Source: Acidimicrobiales bacterium (lineage in GTDB: Bacteria; Actinomycetota; Acidimicrobiia; Acidimicrobiales; JADJXE01). Taken from it: a stretch of DNA of 64,000 nt. The stretch is taken from contig JADJXE010000001.1 in the NCBI GenBank assembly GCA_016716005.1, positions 2,865,001-2,929,000 of the forward strand, in the 5' to 3' direction. Both the position numbers and the translations under genes were made by a program. Below the pieces are notes generated by a model. It worked only from the letters and a program-made list of their open reading frames with translations. It was not told the DNA's origin and ran no database searches. Below, in pieces: positions 42,763 through 51,669 of this stretch (positions within the stretch are counted from its first letter, which is position 1; every line of letters starts with the position of its first letter).

Positions 42763-44085
42763 ATGACCGAGACCGCCGCCCCCAGCACCAGCACCGACGA
42801 CGTCGTCGACGAGCTGCGCGCCTGGCTCGAGCAGAGCTGGGACCCCGACCTGACGGTGGCCGAGTGGTGGGAGCGCCTGGGCCTGGCCGGGTGGTCGGCG
42901 CCCTCGCTGCCCCCCAACGCCTACGGCCGCGGCCTGTCCCGCAACGACGCGGTGCGGGTCGCCCAGGAGATCGCCGAGTTCGGGGCCCTCGGCGCCCCCG
43001 GCGGGCTGGGCCTGCTGCTGGCCGCCCCCACCATCGCGACGCACGGCACCCAGGAGCAGATCGACCGCTACGTGCGCGACATCGTCACCGGCCAGCGGGC
43101 CTGGTGCCAGCTGTTCAGCGAGCCCGGCGCCGGCTCCGACCTGGCCGGCCTGCAGGCCAAGGCCGTGCGAGACGGCGACGAGTGGGTGGTCAACGGGCAG
43201 AAGGTGTGGACCTCGGCCGGCCACGTGGCCGACCTGGGCATGCTCATCGCCCGCACCGACCCCGAGGTGCCCAAGCACCAGGGCATCACGTACTTCGCCT
43301 TCGACATGCACCAGCCCGGCGTCGACGTGCGCCCGCTGCGGGAGATGACCGGCCGGGCCCTGTTCAACGAGGTGTTCCTCACCGACGCCCGCGTGGGCAG
43401 CGACGCCGTCATCGGCGACGTGGGCAAGGGCTGGGCGGTGGCCAACAGCACGCTGATGTTCGAGCGGGCCGGCCTGGGCTCGGGCGGCGGCCACGCGGCC
43501 GCCAGCGCGGCCACGCCGGGCACCGTGGCCGGCCAGCTGTCGATGCGCGCCGGCGACTTCGTGCGCCAGGGGCCGGGCCGCCCGCGGGGCGGTGGCGGCG
43601 GCGTGTTCGGCGGCGCCGCCAAGATGCTCATCGACCTGGCCCGGGCCAACGGGGCCATCGCCGACCCCACGATCCGCCAGGGGCTGATGAGGCTGCACAC
43701 CATCTCCGAGATCGGGCGCTTCAACAACCTGCGGGTGAAGGCCGCCCGGGCCGCCGGCCAGGACGTCCCCGGCATGCCCAACATCTCCAAGCTGTCGATG
43801 AGCGAGATGATGCGCCTCCAGCGCGACCTGGGCCTGGCCATCGTCGGCCCCTACGGCACGCTCCACGCCTACGACGCCGACGACCGCAAGGCCCTCGACG
43901 CGGCCACCGGCCAGCCGGTGCTGGGCGTGGTCACCGAGATGGCGCTGTTCGCCCAGGCCCCGCCCATCTACGGCGGCACCGACCAGATCCAGCGCAACAT
44001 CACCGGCGAGCGGGTGCTCGGCCTGCCCAAGGAGCCGAGCAACGACCGGGTGGTGCCGTTCTCGGAGCTGCCCAGGAACGCCTGA
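42763..44085 (+). CDS. Acyl-CoA dehydrogenase family protein
   Basis: A 440-residue FAD enzyme. CQLFSEPGAGSDLAGLQAKAVRDGDEWVVNGQKVWTSAGHVAD is the FAD/substrate motif (residues ~110-150), and the end reads YGGTDQIQRNITGERVLGLPKEP, the usual C-terminal helix signature. A Gly/Ala-rich insertion with GRPRGGGGGVFGG is present at residues ~255-290. Such large ACADs act in fatty-acid, sterol or branched-chain acyl-CoA oxidation; no partner genes are adjacent. GGAGGTCACCG precedes ATG 42763. The M90 peptidase gene follows after 4 bp. Confidence 0.92.
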   Translation: MTETAAPSTSTDDVVDELRAWLEQSWDPDLTVAEWWERLGLAGWSAPSLPPNAYGRGLSRNDAVRVAQEIAEFGALGAPGGLGLLLAAPTIATHGTQEQIDRYVRDIVTGQRAWCQLFSEPGAGSDLAGLQAKAVRDGDEWVVNGQKVWTSAGHVADLGMLIARTDPEVPKHQGITYFAFDMHQPGVDVRPLREMTGRALFNEVFLTDARVGSDAVIGDVGKGWAVANSTLMFERAGLGSGGGHAAASAATPGTVAGQLSMRAGDFVRQGPGRPRGGGGGVFGGAAKMLIDLARANGAIADPTIRQGLMRLHTISEIGRFNNLRVKAARAAGQDVPGMPNISKLSMSEMMRLQRDLGLAIVGPYGTLHAYDADDRKALDAATGQPVLGVVTEMALFAQAPPIYGGTDQIQRNITGERVLGLPKEPSNDRVVPFSELPRNA

Positions 44086-44089
44086 CCGG

Positions 44090-44866
44090 GTGCGGCTCGA
44101 GACGCGCCGCCACCGGCGCCGGCGCCGGCTGCTGCAGGGCGGCCTCCCGCCGGCGTGGCGGGCGCTGCTCGACGAGCGGGTGCCGCACGCCCGCCTGCTC
44201 GACGGCGACGAGCGGGAGCGCCTCGAGCGCCTCACCCTGGGGCTGGTGGCCACCAAGCGCTGGGAGGCGGCCCGCGGCTTCGAGCTCACCGACGAGATCG
44301 TGGTCACCGTGGCCGGGCTGGCGTCGCTGCTGGTGCTGGGGCTGCCCGACGACTCGTACCGAGACGTGCAGGCGATCGTGGTGCACCCCACCACGCTGGT
44401 GCTCACCGGCGAGCGCTCCCAGGTGCCCGGCCTGGTCTCCGACGGGCCGATGCCGATCCTCGGCCAGGCCAGCCAGACCGGCCCGGTGGTGATCGTGTGG
44501 GACGCCGTGCTGGACGAGGTGCGCCGCCCCGGCCGGGGCCACAACGTGGTGTTCCACGAGTTCGCCCACAAGCTCGACCTGCTCTACGGGCTGATCGACG
44601 GCACGCCCCCGCTGGCCACCGACGAGCAGCTGCAGCGGTGGGTGGCGGTGTGCACCGACGTGTACGAGCAGCTCCAGCGGGGCGAGGCGGGGGCGGTGCT
44701 GCGCTCGTACGCGGGCGTGAACCCGGGCGAGTTCTTCGCGGTGGCCACCGAGGCGTTCTTCGACGACCCGGTCGGGCTGCGCCACGAGCACCCCGACCTG
44801 TACGGGGTGCTCGCCGGCTTCTACCGCCAGGACCCGGCCGCCCGGGTGCCGCCGCCCACCGCCTGA
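44090..44866 (+). CDS. Zinc-dependent peptidase, M90/MtfA family
   Basis: A 258-residue protein. The metal motif NVVFHEFAHKLDLLYG (HExxH) is at residues ~153-168, and the third ligand Glu lies in NPGEFFAVATEAFFDDP. The N-terminal part begins RRHRRRRRLLQGGLPPAWRALLDERVPHARLLDGDERERLERL, typical of MtfA (YeeI), which in E. coli interacts with the glucose-PTS repressor Mlc. In Actinobacteria the role is unknown. GTG 44090 lies 4 bp after the ACAD stop, so they are probably cotranscribed. Confidence 0.9.
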   Translation: MRLETRRHRRRRRLLQGGLPPAWRALLDERVPHARLLDGDERERLERLTLGLVATKRWEAARGFELTDEIVVTVAGLASLLVLGLPDDSYRDVQAIVVHPTTLVLTGERSQVPGLVSDGPMPILGQASQTGPVVIVWDAVLDEVRRPGRGHNVVFHEFAHKLDLLYGLIDGTPPLATDEQLQRWVAVCTDVYEQLQRGEAGAVLRSYAGVNPGEFFAVATEAFFDDPVGLRHEHPDLYGVLAGFYRQDPAARVPPPTA

Positions 44867-44915
44867 CGGTCGGCCCGCCGCTCGTCGGGCGCGGCCCCGG
44901 CGCCCACCTGACCGG

Positions 44916-45021
44916 TCTCCATCGCGCTGACGACGCCTGGCGCGTCCCGGGCGCGGTCGGCAGTGGCGGTGGCCGTTCTCCATCGCGCTGACGACGTCTG
45001 GTGCGTCCCGGGCGCGGTCGG
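44916..45021. repeat. Two 45-bp near-identical repeats, 61-bp period
   Basis: 44916-44960 and 44977-45021 differ at two positions (cgcctggcgcg versus cgtctggtgcg). They occupy the 231-bp gap between the M90 peptidase and the SH3-like gene. No gene is supported here; apart from this repeat I see only the ribosome site of the next gene. Confidence 0.85.
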
Positions 45022-45097
45022 GACGAACGACCCTGGCCGGTCCCGGGGTCGGGGCGGACCATGGCGGTGATCGTGCTCGCCGACGCGGGAGGTGGCC

Positions 45098-45879
45098 ATG
45101 GAGGCGTGGGTCGCACCCGGTGCGACGGCGCCCCCGGGCGACTGGGCCGTCAGCCCGCGTGGCGGCCTGTCGGCCTGGGCCGAGCCGTTCGGCGGCGCCC
45201 AGCCGGCGACCCGCTTCGGGGCGGGCGAGGTGCTCCAGGTGCTCGATCGGCGGGACGCCTGGGTGCAGGTGCGCTGCGTCACCGGCTGGACCGGCTGGGT
45301 CGACGGCCGGCTGCTCGAGGCCCCGCGGCCCCCCACCTTCGAGGCGACCGACGTGGTGGCCCGCACCGGCACCACCGCCTGGTCCTCTCCCGATCCCAGC
45401 GGCCCGGGCGTGGCCCTGGCGCCCGGCGTCGCGCTGCAGCGCCGCGGCAGCTGGGGCGACTGGGCCCTCGTGGTGTCGGCCGAGGGCTGGCAGGGCTGGG
45501 TGGCCACCGGGGGCCTCTCCAGCGCCGGCTGGGCCCTGCGGTGGTTCGGCGTGCGGGTCCACCTCGGGCTGCTCTCGGTGATCGGCGGTGTCCTGGTGCT
45601 GGGCGGGAGCTTCCTCCCGTGGTTCACCGCCGCGGGCACGAGCGTCTCGGCGTGGGACACACCCCTTCGCTTCCTGCTGGTGGGCACCGGCAGCGGCAGC
45701 GGCGAGACCGTCCTCGACGCCGGTCCCGTCCTCCTCCTCGTGGGCGGGGCCACGCGGCCGCCTTCGCCCTGGCCCGCGTGCTGCGCCCCGAGCCTCGCCC
45801 CGGCCTGGGCGTGGGTGTGCTGGTCGTGCTGGTCGGCGGCGCCCTGGTGCTGGTGGACGTGTGGCGGTCCCGGCGATGA
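45098..45879 (+). pseudogene. SH3-like membrane protein with a -1 frameshift
   Basis: About 260 residues of an unrecognised protein. Two SH3b-like stretches (AWAEPFGGAQPATRFGAGEVLQVLDRRDAWVQVRCVTGWTGWVDGRLL and ARTGTTAWSSPDPSGPGVALAPGVALQRRGSWGDWALVVSAEGWQGWV) are followed by a TM helix (LLSVIGGVLVLGGSFLPWF). The original frame then runs into a Cys/Trp-rich end. The -1 frame gives AAAFALARVLRPEPRPGLGVGVLVVLVGGALVLVDVWRSRR, a convincing last TM with a basic end, and its stop at 45879 overlaps the next ATG (ATGA). One base is therefore missing at ~45752-45757. GGGAGG lies 5 nt before ATG 45098. Confidence 0.72.
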
Positions 45880-46706
45880 GCCGCGGCCGGGGTGAGGTGC
45901 ACCGGTGTCGGGGCGAGCGGGGCGCGGCCCAGGTGGTGGCCGGCGTGCTCATCGGGGTGGCCCTGGTGGCCTCGGCCTTCGCTCCGGCCTTCGTGACCGC
46001 GGTGCTGCAGGACCTGAACGACATCCGCAACGGCCGGTGGTGGGGGAGCGGCCAGGTGGCGTCGGCCACCCAGCCCCCGATCCGCAGCATCCCGTTCGTG
46101 GGCCCGGCCCCGCCGAGCGATCAGCAGCAGGCCGCCTGTGTCCAGCAGATCGCCCAGGGCTTCGGGCTCCAGTGGACGGGCGCGTCCCAGGGCTGGCGGG
46201 CACCCGGCTCCTACCCGGAGCCGGTGCTCACCGGCGACCCGTCGGTCGACCGGCCCGCGGTGTACGACTGGACGAGCGCCATGAACGGGCTGGTCGCCCT
46301 GGCGTCGGAGCGATGGCAGTCGTGCTTCACGACGACGACCGAGGGGGCGACCACCACGCTGGTGGAGCCGGTGATCCCGGGGACCTACCTGCTCACGTTC
46401 CAGGGCGGCGGCAACGACGTGTGCCAGCTGCCGGCGCCCATGACCGTGCGCGTCTCCCGCGACGGCGCCAACGTGACCGTCACCGGGCCCCTCGTCCCCG
46501 GCGGGGGCGAGGCCTCGGTCACGGCGCCGCTCGGTGCCGACTTCTCGTTCAACGGTTCGGCGAGCCTGCCGTCGGGTATCGGCATCGGCCTGCGGGGCCG
46601 CTTCGACCTGTTCGACCAGACCACGCTGATCCGTGACGGCCTGCTCACCCACGACGTGGGGGGCGGCTGCGGCTACTCGTTCCAGGGCGAGCGCACCGGC
46701 GACTGA
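45876..46706 (+). CDS. Unrecognised membrane-anchored extracytoplasmic protein
   Basis: A 276-residue protein. A short basic, Cys-containing N-terminus (SRGRGEVHRCRGERG) precedes one hydrophobic helix (AQVVAGVLIGVALVASAFAPAFV), then a soluble region with Cys at regular distances (QQAACVQQIAQ, RWQSCFTTT, NDVCQLPAP, GGGCGYSF) and a beta-rich second half. No family was recognised. ATG 45876 overlaps the stop of the shifted SH3-like frame, which supports both that frameshift and this start. The two genes probably work together in the envelope. Confidence 0.65.
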   Translation: MSRGRGEVHRCRGERGAAQVVAGVLIGVALVASAFAPAFVTAVLQDLNDIRNGRWWGSGQVASATQPPIRSIPFVGPAPPSDQQQAACVQQIAQGFGLQWTGASQGWRAPGSYPEPVLTGDPSVDRPAVYDWTSAMNGLVALASERWQSCFTTTTEGATTTLVEPVIPGTYLLTFQGGGNDVCQLPAPMTVRVSRDGANVTVTGPLVPGGGEASVTAPLGADFSFNGSASLPSGIGIGLRGRFDLFDQTTLIRDGLLTHDVGGGCGYSFQGERTGD

Positions 46707-46733
46707 CCGTGCCGGCCGCCCGGGCGCCGCCTG

Positions 46734-47339
46734 CTACCGGCGGGCCAGGGCCGGTGGCGGCGCCTGCCAGCGGGGGATGGCGTAGGGGTCGAGGTCGGCC
46801 CGGCGGGGGTGGGCCTGGTCGCTGGCCGACAGGATCGGTTCGGTGACGCCCATGGCCTCGAGGCCCCAGTCGGCGGCCACCTGGGGGTCGTCCCAGGCGA
46901 CGCCGAACTCGTCGAGGGAGTTGTGGGCCTGGTCGACCAGGTAGATGAGGGTGACATCGGTGAGGGCGGCGAAGCCGTGGAGCACGCCGGCGGGGATGTA
47001 GACGCCGCGGTGGTCGTGGTCGGGGCCTCCGTCGCCGCCGATGTCGAGCGTGAGGGTGACCGCCTCGGTGGGGGAGCCGGCCCGGAGATCGTGCAGCACG
47101 ATCCGGGCCCGCCCGGACGGCACGTAGCAGTAGTCGGCCTGCAGGAGGTGGTAGTGCAGCCCGACGACGCAGCCCCGGCGGCGGGTGACCTGGTTGGTCT
47201 GGATCACCTCCTGGCTGTCGGGCACCCACGAGCGCCGCCAGCTCTCGATGAAGTCGCCCCGGGAGTCGTGGAGCACGCGGGGCGTCACCACGTACACGCC
47301 GGCGATCTCGCTCGACGCCGTCACCTCGGCCGTGCTCAT
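46734..47339 (-). CDS. dTDP-4-dehydrorhamnose 3,5-epimerase-like protein (RmlC/cupin fold)
   Basis: A 201-residue sugar-nucleotide epimerase-like protein. It has the RmlC core: GVYVVTPRVLHDSRGDFIESWRRSW, QTNQVTRRRGCVVGLHYH, YCYVPSGRARIVLHDLR, DHRGVYIPAGVLHGFAALTDVTLIYLVDQ and DEFGVAWDDP. The catalytic His lies in GLHYH and the Tyr side in YVPSG. The usual GxHxQ-P version is altered (GLHYHLLQADY), so it may act on another dTDP-keto sugar. It diverges from the PqqD-fusion gene and is the only sugar-nucleotide gene of the cluster on this strand. Confidence 0.85.
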   Translation of the reverse strand: MSTAEVTASSEIAGVYVVTPRVLHDSRGDFIESWRRSWVPDSQEVIQTNQVTRRRGCVVGLHYHLLQADYCYVPSGRARIVLHDLRAGSPTEAVTLTLDIGGDGGPDHDHRGVYIPAGVLHGFAALTDVTLIYLVDQAHNSLDEFGVAWDDPQVAADWGLEAMGVTEPILSASDQAHPRRADLDPYAIPRWQAPPPALARR

Positions 47340-47550
47340 GGCTGCTCCCGTCGGGGGTCGCGGCCCCGTTGCCGCCACCGTCAGGTGTCACCTGGCCCAC
47401 CCCGACGCTAGGACGGCAGCGGTCCGGCTGCCACCCCGACCAGGTGTCTGCTCGACACGTCGGTGCTGCCACGTGGACGGCCACCGCGATCGCCTCGAAC
47501 GATCCGGTCCGGTGTCCCGCCCGGTCCCCACGTCGGCCACCGAGCGTAGG

Positions 47551-47556
47551 TAGACT
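47551..47556 (+). promoter_or_regulatory. Possible -10 of the PqqD-fusion gene
   Basis: TAGACT in the 292-bp divergent gap before the PqqD-fusion gene, 75 nt from its start codon. I see no other feature in this gap. Confidence 0.3.
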
Positions 47557-47631
47557 CCGCCACGATCCGTGGTCGGGCGTGCTGTCAGCGGGGCAGCGTC
47601 GCCGGACCCCAGAGCGAGGGACCAGATCGGC

Positions 47632-48774
47632 ATGGCGGGACACCCCCGATCCCTGCGCCCAGGGCTGCGCATCGACGAGGTCGACGGCGAGGTGCTCGTG
47701 CTCGACGCCGCGGCCGGCGTCATCCACCGCCTCACCGGCGACGCCGCCGAGGTGGTGCTGCTGCTGCGAGAGGGCGCCCGGCCCGACGAGCTCCCCGGCC
47801 GCCTCGAGCCGGCCCTGCAGGTGGTCACCGACGCCGGGCTGCTCGCCGACCCCCGCTGGAGCCGACGCCGGCTGCTGAAGCTGGGCGCCGCCGGCGCCGC
47901 CGTGGGGCTCACCACGCTGGTGCTGCCCGCCGCCCCGGCGGCGGCGTCGCCGATCGGTGTCACCTTCGCCGGGCAGTACACCACGGCGACGGTGGGCTCG
48001 GACATCGTCGCCACGTTCACCGGTACCGGCAGCATCACGGTGGCGGGGGGGTCGAAGACCTTCGAGTACCTCGTCGTGGGCGGTGGCGGCGGCGGCGGCA
48101 GCGGGAACTCGAGCAACGCCGCGGCGGCGGGGGGCGGAGGTGGAGGTGGCGTGGCCATCGGCACGGTGGGGCTCAGCGGCACGACCTCGGTCGTCGTCGG
48201 GTCGGGTGGTCCCGCCGGGTCAGCGCCCTACCCTTCCGTTGGCGCCACCGGGGGCAACTCCCAGCTCGGCTCGACCGTCGGCTACGGCGGTGGCGGTGGG
48301 GGCGCGGGGAAGAACGACAACTCGGTCAACTACAACGGTCTTCCCGGCGGGTCGGGTGGCGGGGGCGGCGGCCGAAACACCACCGGTGGAGCGGCCGTCA
48401 GCGCCCTGAACCTGGGCAACGCGGGGGGGAGCTCGAGGCAGACGACTCCAGGCGGTGTTCGGCGGGGAGGCGGTGGGGGCGGTGCCGGTGGCGCCGGCGG
48501 GAACGGCAGCGACGCCTCTGCCGGCAGCGGTGGTCCCGGGTACGAATCCAGCATCACCGGCGTGGCGGTTCGCTACGGGCCCGGGGGTGGTGGCGCCTCG
48601 ACCAACGCCGGCGAAGCCGGTGCCGGCGGTGCCGGTGGCGGTGGCGGGGGCGCCGATGGCAGTGCTGCCCCCCCCACTGCGGCGACGGGGATCGGTGCCG
48701 GTGGCGGTGGTGGCCACACGCAAGCGGGCACGGGCGGCACCAACGGGATCGTGATCGTCCGGTACACGCCGTAG
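47632..48774 (+). CDS. PqqD-like domain fused to a Tat signal and a glycine-rich exported domain
   Basis: A 380-residue protein with three parts. Residues ~8-75 resemble PqqD (LRPGLRIDEVDGEVLVLDAAAGVIHRLTGDAAEVVLLLREG, a winged-helix peptide-binding element). Residues ~77-110 form a twin-arginine signal (SRRRLLKLGAAGAAVGLTTL, then an Ala-rich cleavage region). The rest is a glycine-rich beta domain (FTGTGSITVAGGSKTFEYLVVGGGGGGG at the start, GIVIVRYTP at the end). The Tat motif is internal, behind a cytoplasmic-type domain, which is unusual; an internal GTG near 47821 could yield a Tat-only product. It is followed by nucleotidyltransferase, tyrosine-kinase and HprK-like genes, relatives of which occur with PqqD in exopolysaccharide loci. 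Confidence 0.8.
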   Translation: MAGHPRSLRPGLRIDEVDGEVLVLDAAAGVIHRLTGDAAEVVLLLREGARPDELPGRLEPALQVVTDAGLLADPRWSRRRLLKLGAAGAAVGLTTLVLPAAPAAASPIGVTFAGQYTTATVGSDIVATFTGTGSITVAGGSKTFEYLVVGGGGGGGSGNSSNAAAAGGGGGGGVAIGTVGLSGTTSVVVGSGGPAGSAPYPSVGATGGNSQLGSTVGYGGGGGGAGKNDNSVNYNGLPGGSGGGGGGRNTTGGAAVSALNLGNAGGSSRQTTPGGVRRGGGGGGAGGAGGNGSDASAGSGGPGYESSITGVAVRYGPGGGGASTNAGEAGAGGAGGGGGGADGSAAPPTAATGIGAGGGGGHTQAGTGGTNGIVIVRYTP

Positions 48775-48788
48775 GCCGGTCGCCGACG

Positions 48789-49946
48789 GTGCCGAACCTC
48801 GCCGCCACGCCGAGCCCGCTGGTCGATCCCACCCGACGGAGCCTGCTGCTCGCCGCGGTGTGCGCCGTCGACGCCGAGCGGGCACGCGGCGCGTGGGATC
48901 GGCTCGAGGCCGACTGCGGCGGCCCGGCGGGCGTGCTGGTGTGGGCGAAGGAGGGCTCGGAGCAGCGGCTGCTGCCCTTGCTGGGCGCCCGGGCCGAAAT
49001 GCTCGACCTGCCCGAGCAGGTGCGGGCCGGGTGCCACGAGGCCACGGTCGAGGCGTGGGGGCTCAACGAGCGGCTGCTCCACGCCACCGTCCCCGTGCTC
49101 GACGCGTTCCGCGCCGCCGGGATCGAGGTCCTGGCCCTGAAGGGTCTCGGCCTGCTCGGCGACACCTACCCCCAGCACCGGCTGCGCCCCGTCGGCGACG
49201 CCGACCTGCTGGTGCGCCCCGACCGGGCCGCCGACGCGTACCGGATCGTCACCGGGCTCGGCTGGCGGGATCCGTCGGTGGTCGTGCGGCCGTGGCCGTC
49301 GGGCCGCCACTCGGTGAACCTGGGCCGCATCGACGGCCCCAGCATCGACCTGCACCGCCGGCCGGGCAGCGCCTTCTCCCACCGCGGCTCGGGGCAGCCG
49401 CCGTGCTGGGAGGCCGCCGAGCCGCTGCCGGCCGGCCACCCCCTCGCCGGCACGCACCTGCGTCGGCCGGGCCCGGCCCAGCACCTGGTGATCATCGCGG
49501 CCCACGCCGCCCGCCGGGCCAACGGCCACGTCGCCCATCCCCTCGCCGACATCCACCACCTGCTCGTGGCCCACCCGCACCTCGACGGGCGGGCGGTCGC
49601 CGCCGCCGCCGCCGAGCAGCTCGTCGCGCAGCGCGTCGGCGACGTGCTGGCCGCAGTGGGGGAGGCGTTCGGCACGCCGCTGCCGCTGCGGCCCGAGCAG
49701 CTCCGGCCGAGGAGCCCCGCGGCGCAGCGGGCCGAGCAGCGGGCCGTGGCCGCCGACGCGCGGGTGGCCCTTCGCCGTCCGGGCGCGGTCGGCGCCGGAC
49801 GCCGCTTCGTCGACCTCGTGGCGACCACCGCGGCGGGCCAGGGCCTCCGCGCCCATGTGGAGGCCGGCGCGGCCACCGTCCAGGCGTGGGGCGGCCCCCG
49901 GCTGGCGGCACGGCGGCGGCGCCGACCGCGTGCCGGCGGCCGGTAG
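48789..49946 (+). CDS. Nucleotidyltransferase family protein (NTP_transf_5 type)
   Basis: A 385-residue protein of the uncharacterised nucleotidyltransferase family (PF14907 type). The motifs are GIEVLALKGLGLLGDTYP, RPVGDADLLVRPDRAADAYRIVTGLGW (catalytic DxD in GDADLLV), SVNLGRIDGPSIDLHRRPG with the third acidic residue, and a His-containing helical half (LVIIAAHAARRANGHVAHPLADIHHLL). Homologues are found with PqqD and HprK-like proteins in exopolysaccharide gene clusters, where the nucleotidylated target is unknown. GTG 48789 lies 14 bp after the PqqD-fusion stop, so the genes are cotranscribed. Confidence 0.87.
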   Translation: MPNLAATPSPLVDPTRRSLLLAAVCAVDAERARGAWDRLEADCGGPAGVLVWAKEGSEQRLLPLLGARAEMLDLPEQVRAGCHEATVEAWGLNERLLHATVPVLDAFRAAGIEVLALKGLGLLGDTYPQHRLRPVGDADLLVRPDRAADAYRIVTGLGWRDPSVVVRPWPSGRHSVNLGRIDGPSIDLHRRPGSAFSHRGSGQPPCWEAAEPLPAGHPLAGTHLRRPGPAQHLVIIAAHAARRANGHVAHPLADIHHLLVAHPHLDGRAVAAAAAEQLVAQRVGDVLAAVGEAFGTPLPLRPEQLRPRSPAAQRAEQRAVAADARVALRRPGAVGAGRRFVDLVATTAAGQGLRAHVEAGAATVQAWGGPRLAARRRRRPRAGGR

Positions 49947-49949
49947 CGT
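49944..49949 (+). promoter_or_regulatory. -10-like hexamer of the tyrosine autokinase gene
   Basis: TAGCGT, 7 nt before ATG 49957, overlapping the last codons of the nucleotidyltransferase gene; a separate leaderless start is possible. Confidence 0.4.
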
Positions 49950-49956
49950 GCCGGGG

Positions 49957-51669
49957 ATGGCGGAGCCCGAGGGTCAGGCGGAGCTGGAGCTCCGCGACTA
50001 CCTCGCCGTGCTGCGGCGGCGCTGGTGGTACGTGGCGCTGTCGGCGCTGGTGGTGGTGGTGGCCGCCGTGGGGATGTCGCTCACCAGGACGCCCCTCTAC
50101 CGGGCCAGCGCCCAGGTGCTGGTGAGCCCGCCGCCCACGTCGTCGTCGGTCGGGGCGGCCGACCTCTCCCTCAGCCCGCGGCTGATCGAGAACGCCCTGC
50201 GGATCGCCGAGACCAGCGCCCTGCGCGAGCAGGTGCGGGCCGAGTTCGGCTCCGAGCCGGTGCTGTCGGTGCGCGCCGACGAGGAGTCCGACGTCTTCGT
50301 CTTCACGGCCACCAGCGCCGACGCCGCCGACGCGGCGGGGGCGGCCAACGCCTACGCCGACGCCTTCGTGGAGCTGCGCCGCACCGAGGTGATCGCCGAT
50401 TACGCCACCCGCGGCGAGGTCCTCGAGCAGCGGATCGCCGAGATCGACGAGCAGCTCGCCCTCCTGGACGCCCTGCGGGCCGCGGCCGCCGAGGCGGTGC
50501 CCCCCGACGCGCCCGACCGTGACGAGCAGCTGAGCTCGATCGCGGCCGACGCCGAGAGCGAGGCGGGCACCCTGCTGGGGCAGCGGTCGCGCTACGCGGC
50601 CGACCTGGAGGCCCTCGGCATCTCCACTGAGCTGGCCCGCACGTCGGGCACCCAGGTGATCGACCGGGCCACCGAGCCGTCGAGCCCGTTCTCGCCCGAC
50701 GTGAGCCGCAACGCCGTGGTGGCGCTGGTCGTGGGCCTGATCTTCGGCGTCGGGCTGGCCTTCCTCGTCGAGTACCTCGACCGCTCGCTGCGCTCCGAGG
50801 ACGATCTGGCCGCGGCGTCCGCGCTGCCCACGCTGGCCGTGGTGCCCCGGCTGGAGAGCTGGAAGCGGCGCGACCTGCCCCTCCTCATCACCCGGGACGA
50901 GGCGCAGTCGCCGTCGGCCGAGGCGTACCGGGGCCTGCGGACCGCGCTGGCGTTCCTGGCCACCGAGAAGCCGCTCCGCACGGTGCAGCTCACCAGCCCC
51001 GTGCCGGGCGACGGCAAGACGACGACGGCCGCGAACCTGGCGGTGGTCGTGGGCCGAGCCGGCCAGCGGGTGGTGCTGGTCGACTGCGACCTGCGCAAGC
51101 CCCGCGTCCACGACTTCGTCGGCCTCCCCAACGTGCAGGGCTTCACCACCGTGCTGCTGGGCGAGGCCACGCTCGACGACGTGACCCGAGCGGTGGAGGG
51201 GGAGCCCAACCTGGCGGTCGTCACCTCGGGGCCGGTCCCGCCCGACCCGTCCGAGCTGCTGTCGGGGGAGCGGGCCCGGGGGCTGTTGGCCGACCTGGCC
51301 GACCGGTTCGACCTGGTCATCGTCGACTCGTCGCCGGTGCTGGCGGTGTCGGACCCGCTCGTGCTCTCGGCGGTGGCCGACGGCGTGGTCGTGGTGGCGT
51401 CGGCTGGCGGCACCCACCGCCGCCAGGTGACCCGGGCCGTCGAGCGGCTCCGGCAGGTCAACGCCCCGCTGCTCGGCACCGTGCTCAACCAGTTCACCGC
51501 CGGCCGGACCCGCCGCTACGGCTACGGGTACGGCTACGGCTACGGGTACGGGGCCTACGGGGCCTACGGCGCCTACGGCGAGGGTGCCTCGACGGGCAAC
51601 GGCCAGCGTCGGGTGGTCGACGAGCCCGAGGGCGGCGCCGCTGCTCCCGCTCCCGGCCTCAGCCGCTGA
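49957..51669 (+). CDS. Wzc-type polysaccharide co-polymerase / bacterial tyrosine kinase
   Basis: A 570-residue inner-membrane protein controlling exopolysaccharide length. The Wzz domain begins ELRDYLAVLRRRWWYVALSALVVVVAAVGMSL (TM1, residues ~12-40), then has a periplasmic coiled region and TM2 (NAVVALVVGLIFGVGLAFLVEYL, ~250). The cytoplasmic BY-kinase domain has Walker A SPVPGDGKTTTAANLA, Walker A' VVLVDCDLRKPRVHDF and Walker B FDLVIVDSSPVL. The C-terminus carries a tyrosine cluster, a (GY)n then (GAY)n run with about nine Tyr, the expected autophosphorylation tail. Its 3' end overlaps the convergent HprK-like gene by 11 bp. Confidence 0.93.
   Translation: MAEPEGQAELELRDYLAVLRRRWWYVALSALVVVVAAVGMSLTRTPLYRASAQVLVSPPPTSSSVGAADLSLSPRLIENALRIAETSALREQVRAEFGSEPVLSVRADEESDVFVFTATSADAADAAGAANAYADAFVELRRTEVIADYATRGEVLEQRIAEIDEQLALLDALRAAAAEAVPPDAPDRDEQLSSIAADAESEAGTLLGQRSRYAADLEALGISTELARTSGTQVIDRATEPSSPFSPDVSRNAVVALVVGLIFGVGLAFLVEYLDRSLRSEDDLAAASALPTLAVVPRLESWKRRDLPLLITRDEAQSPSAEAYRGLRTALAFLATEKPLRTVQLTSPVPGDGKTTTAANLAVVVGRAGQRVVLVDCDLRKPRVHDFVGLPNVQGFTTVLLGEATLDDVTRAVEGEPNLAVVTSGPVPPDPSELLSGERARGLLADLADRFDLVIVDSSPVLAVSDPLVLSAVADGVVVVASAGGTHRRQVTRAVERLRQVNAPLLGTVLNQFTAGRTRRYGYGYGYGYGYGAYGAYGAYGEGASTGNGQRRVVDEPEGGAAAPAPGLSR

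Noticed and set aside
47388..48885. Minus-strand Pro-rich frames opposite the glycine-rich protein
   Set aside because: Polyproline is simply the antisense reading of the glycine codons.
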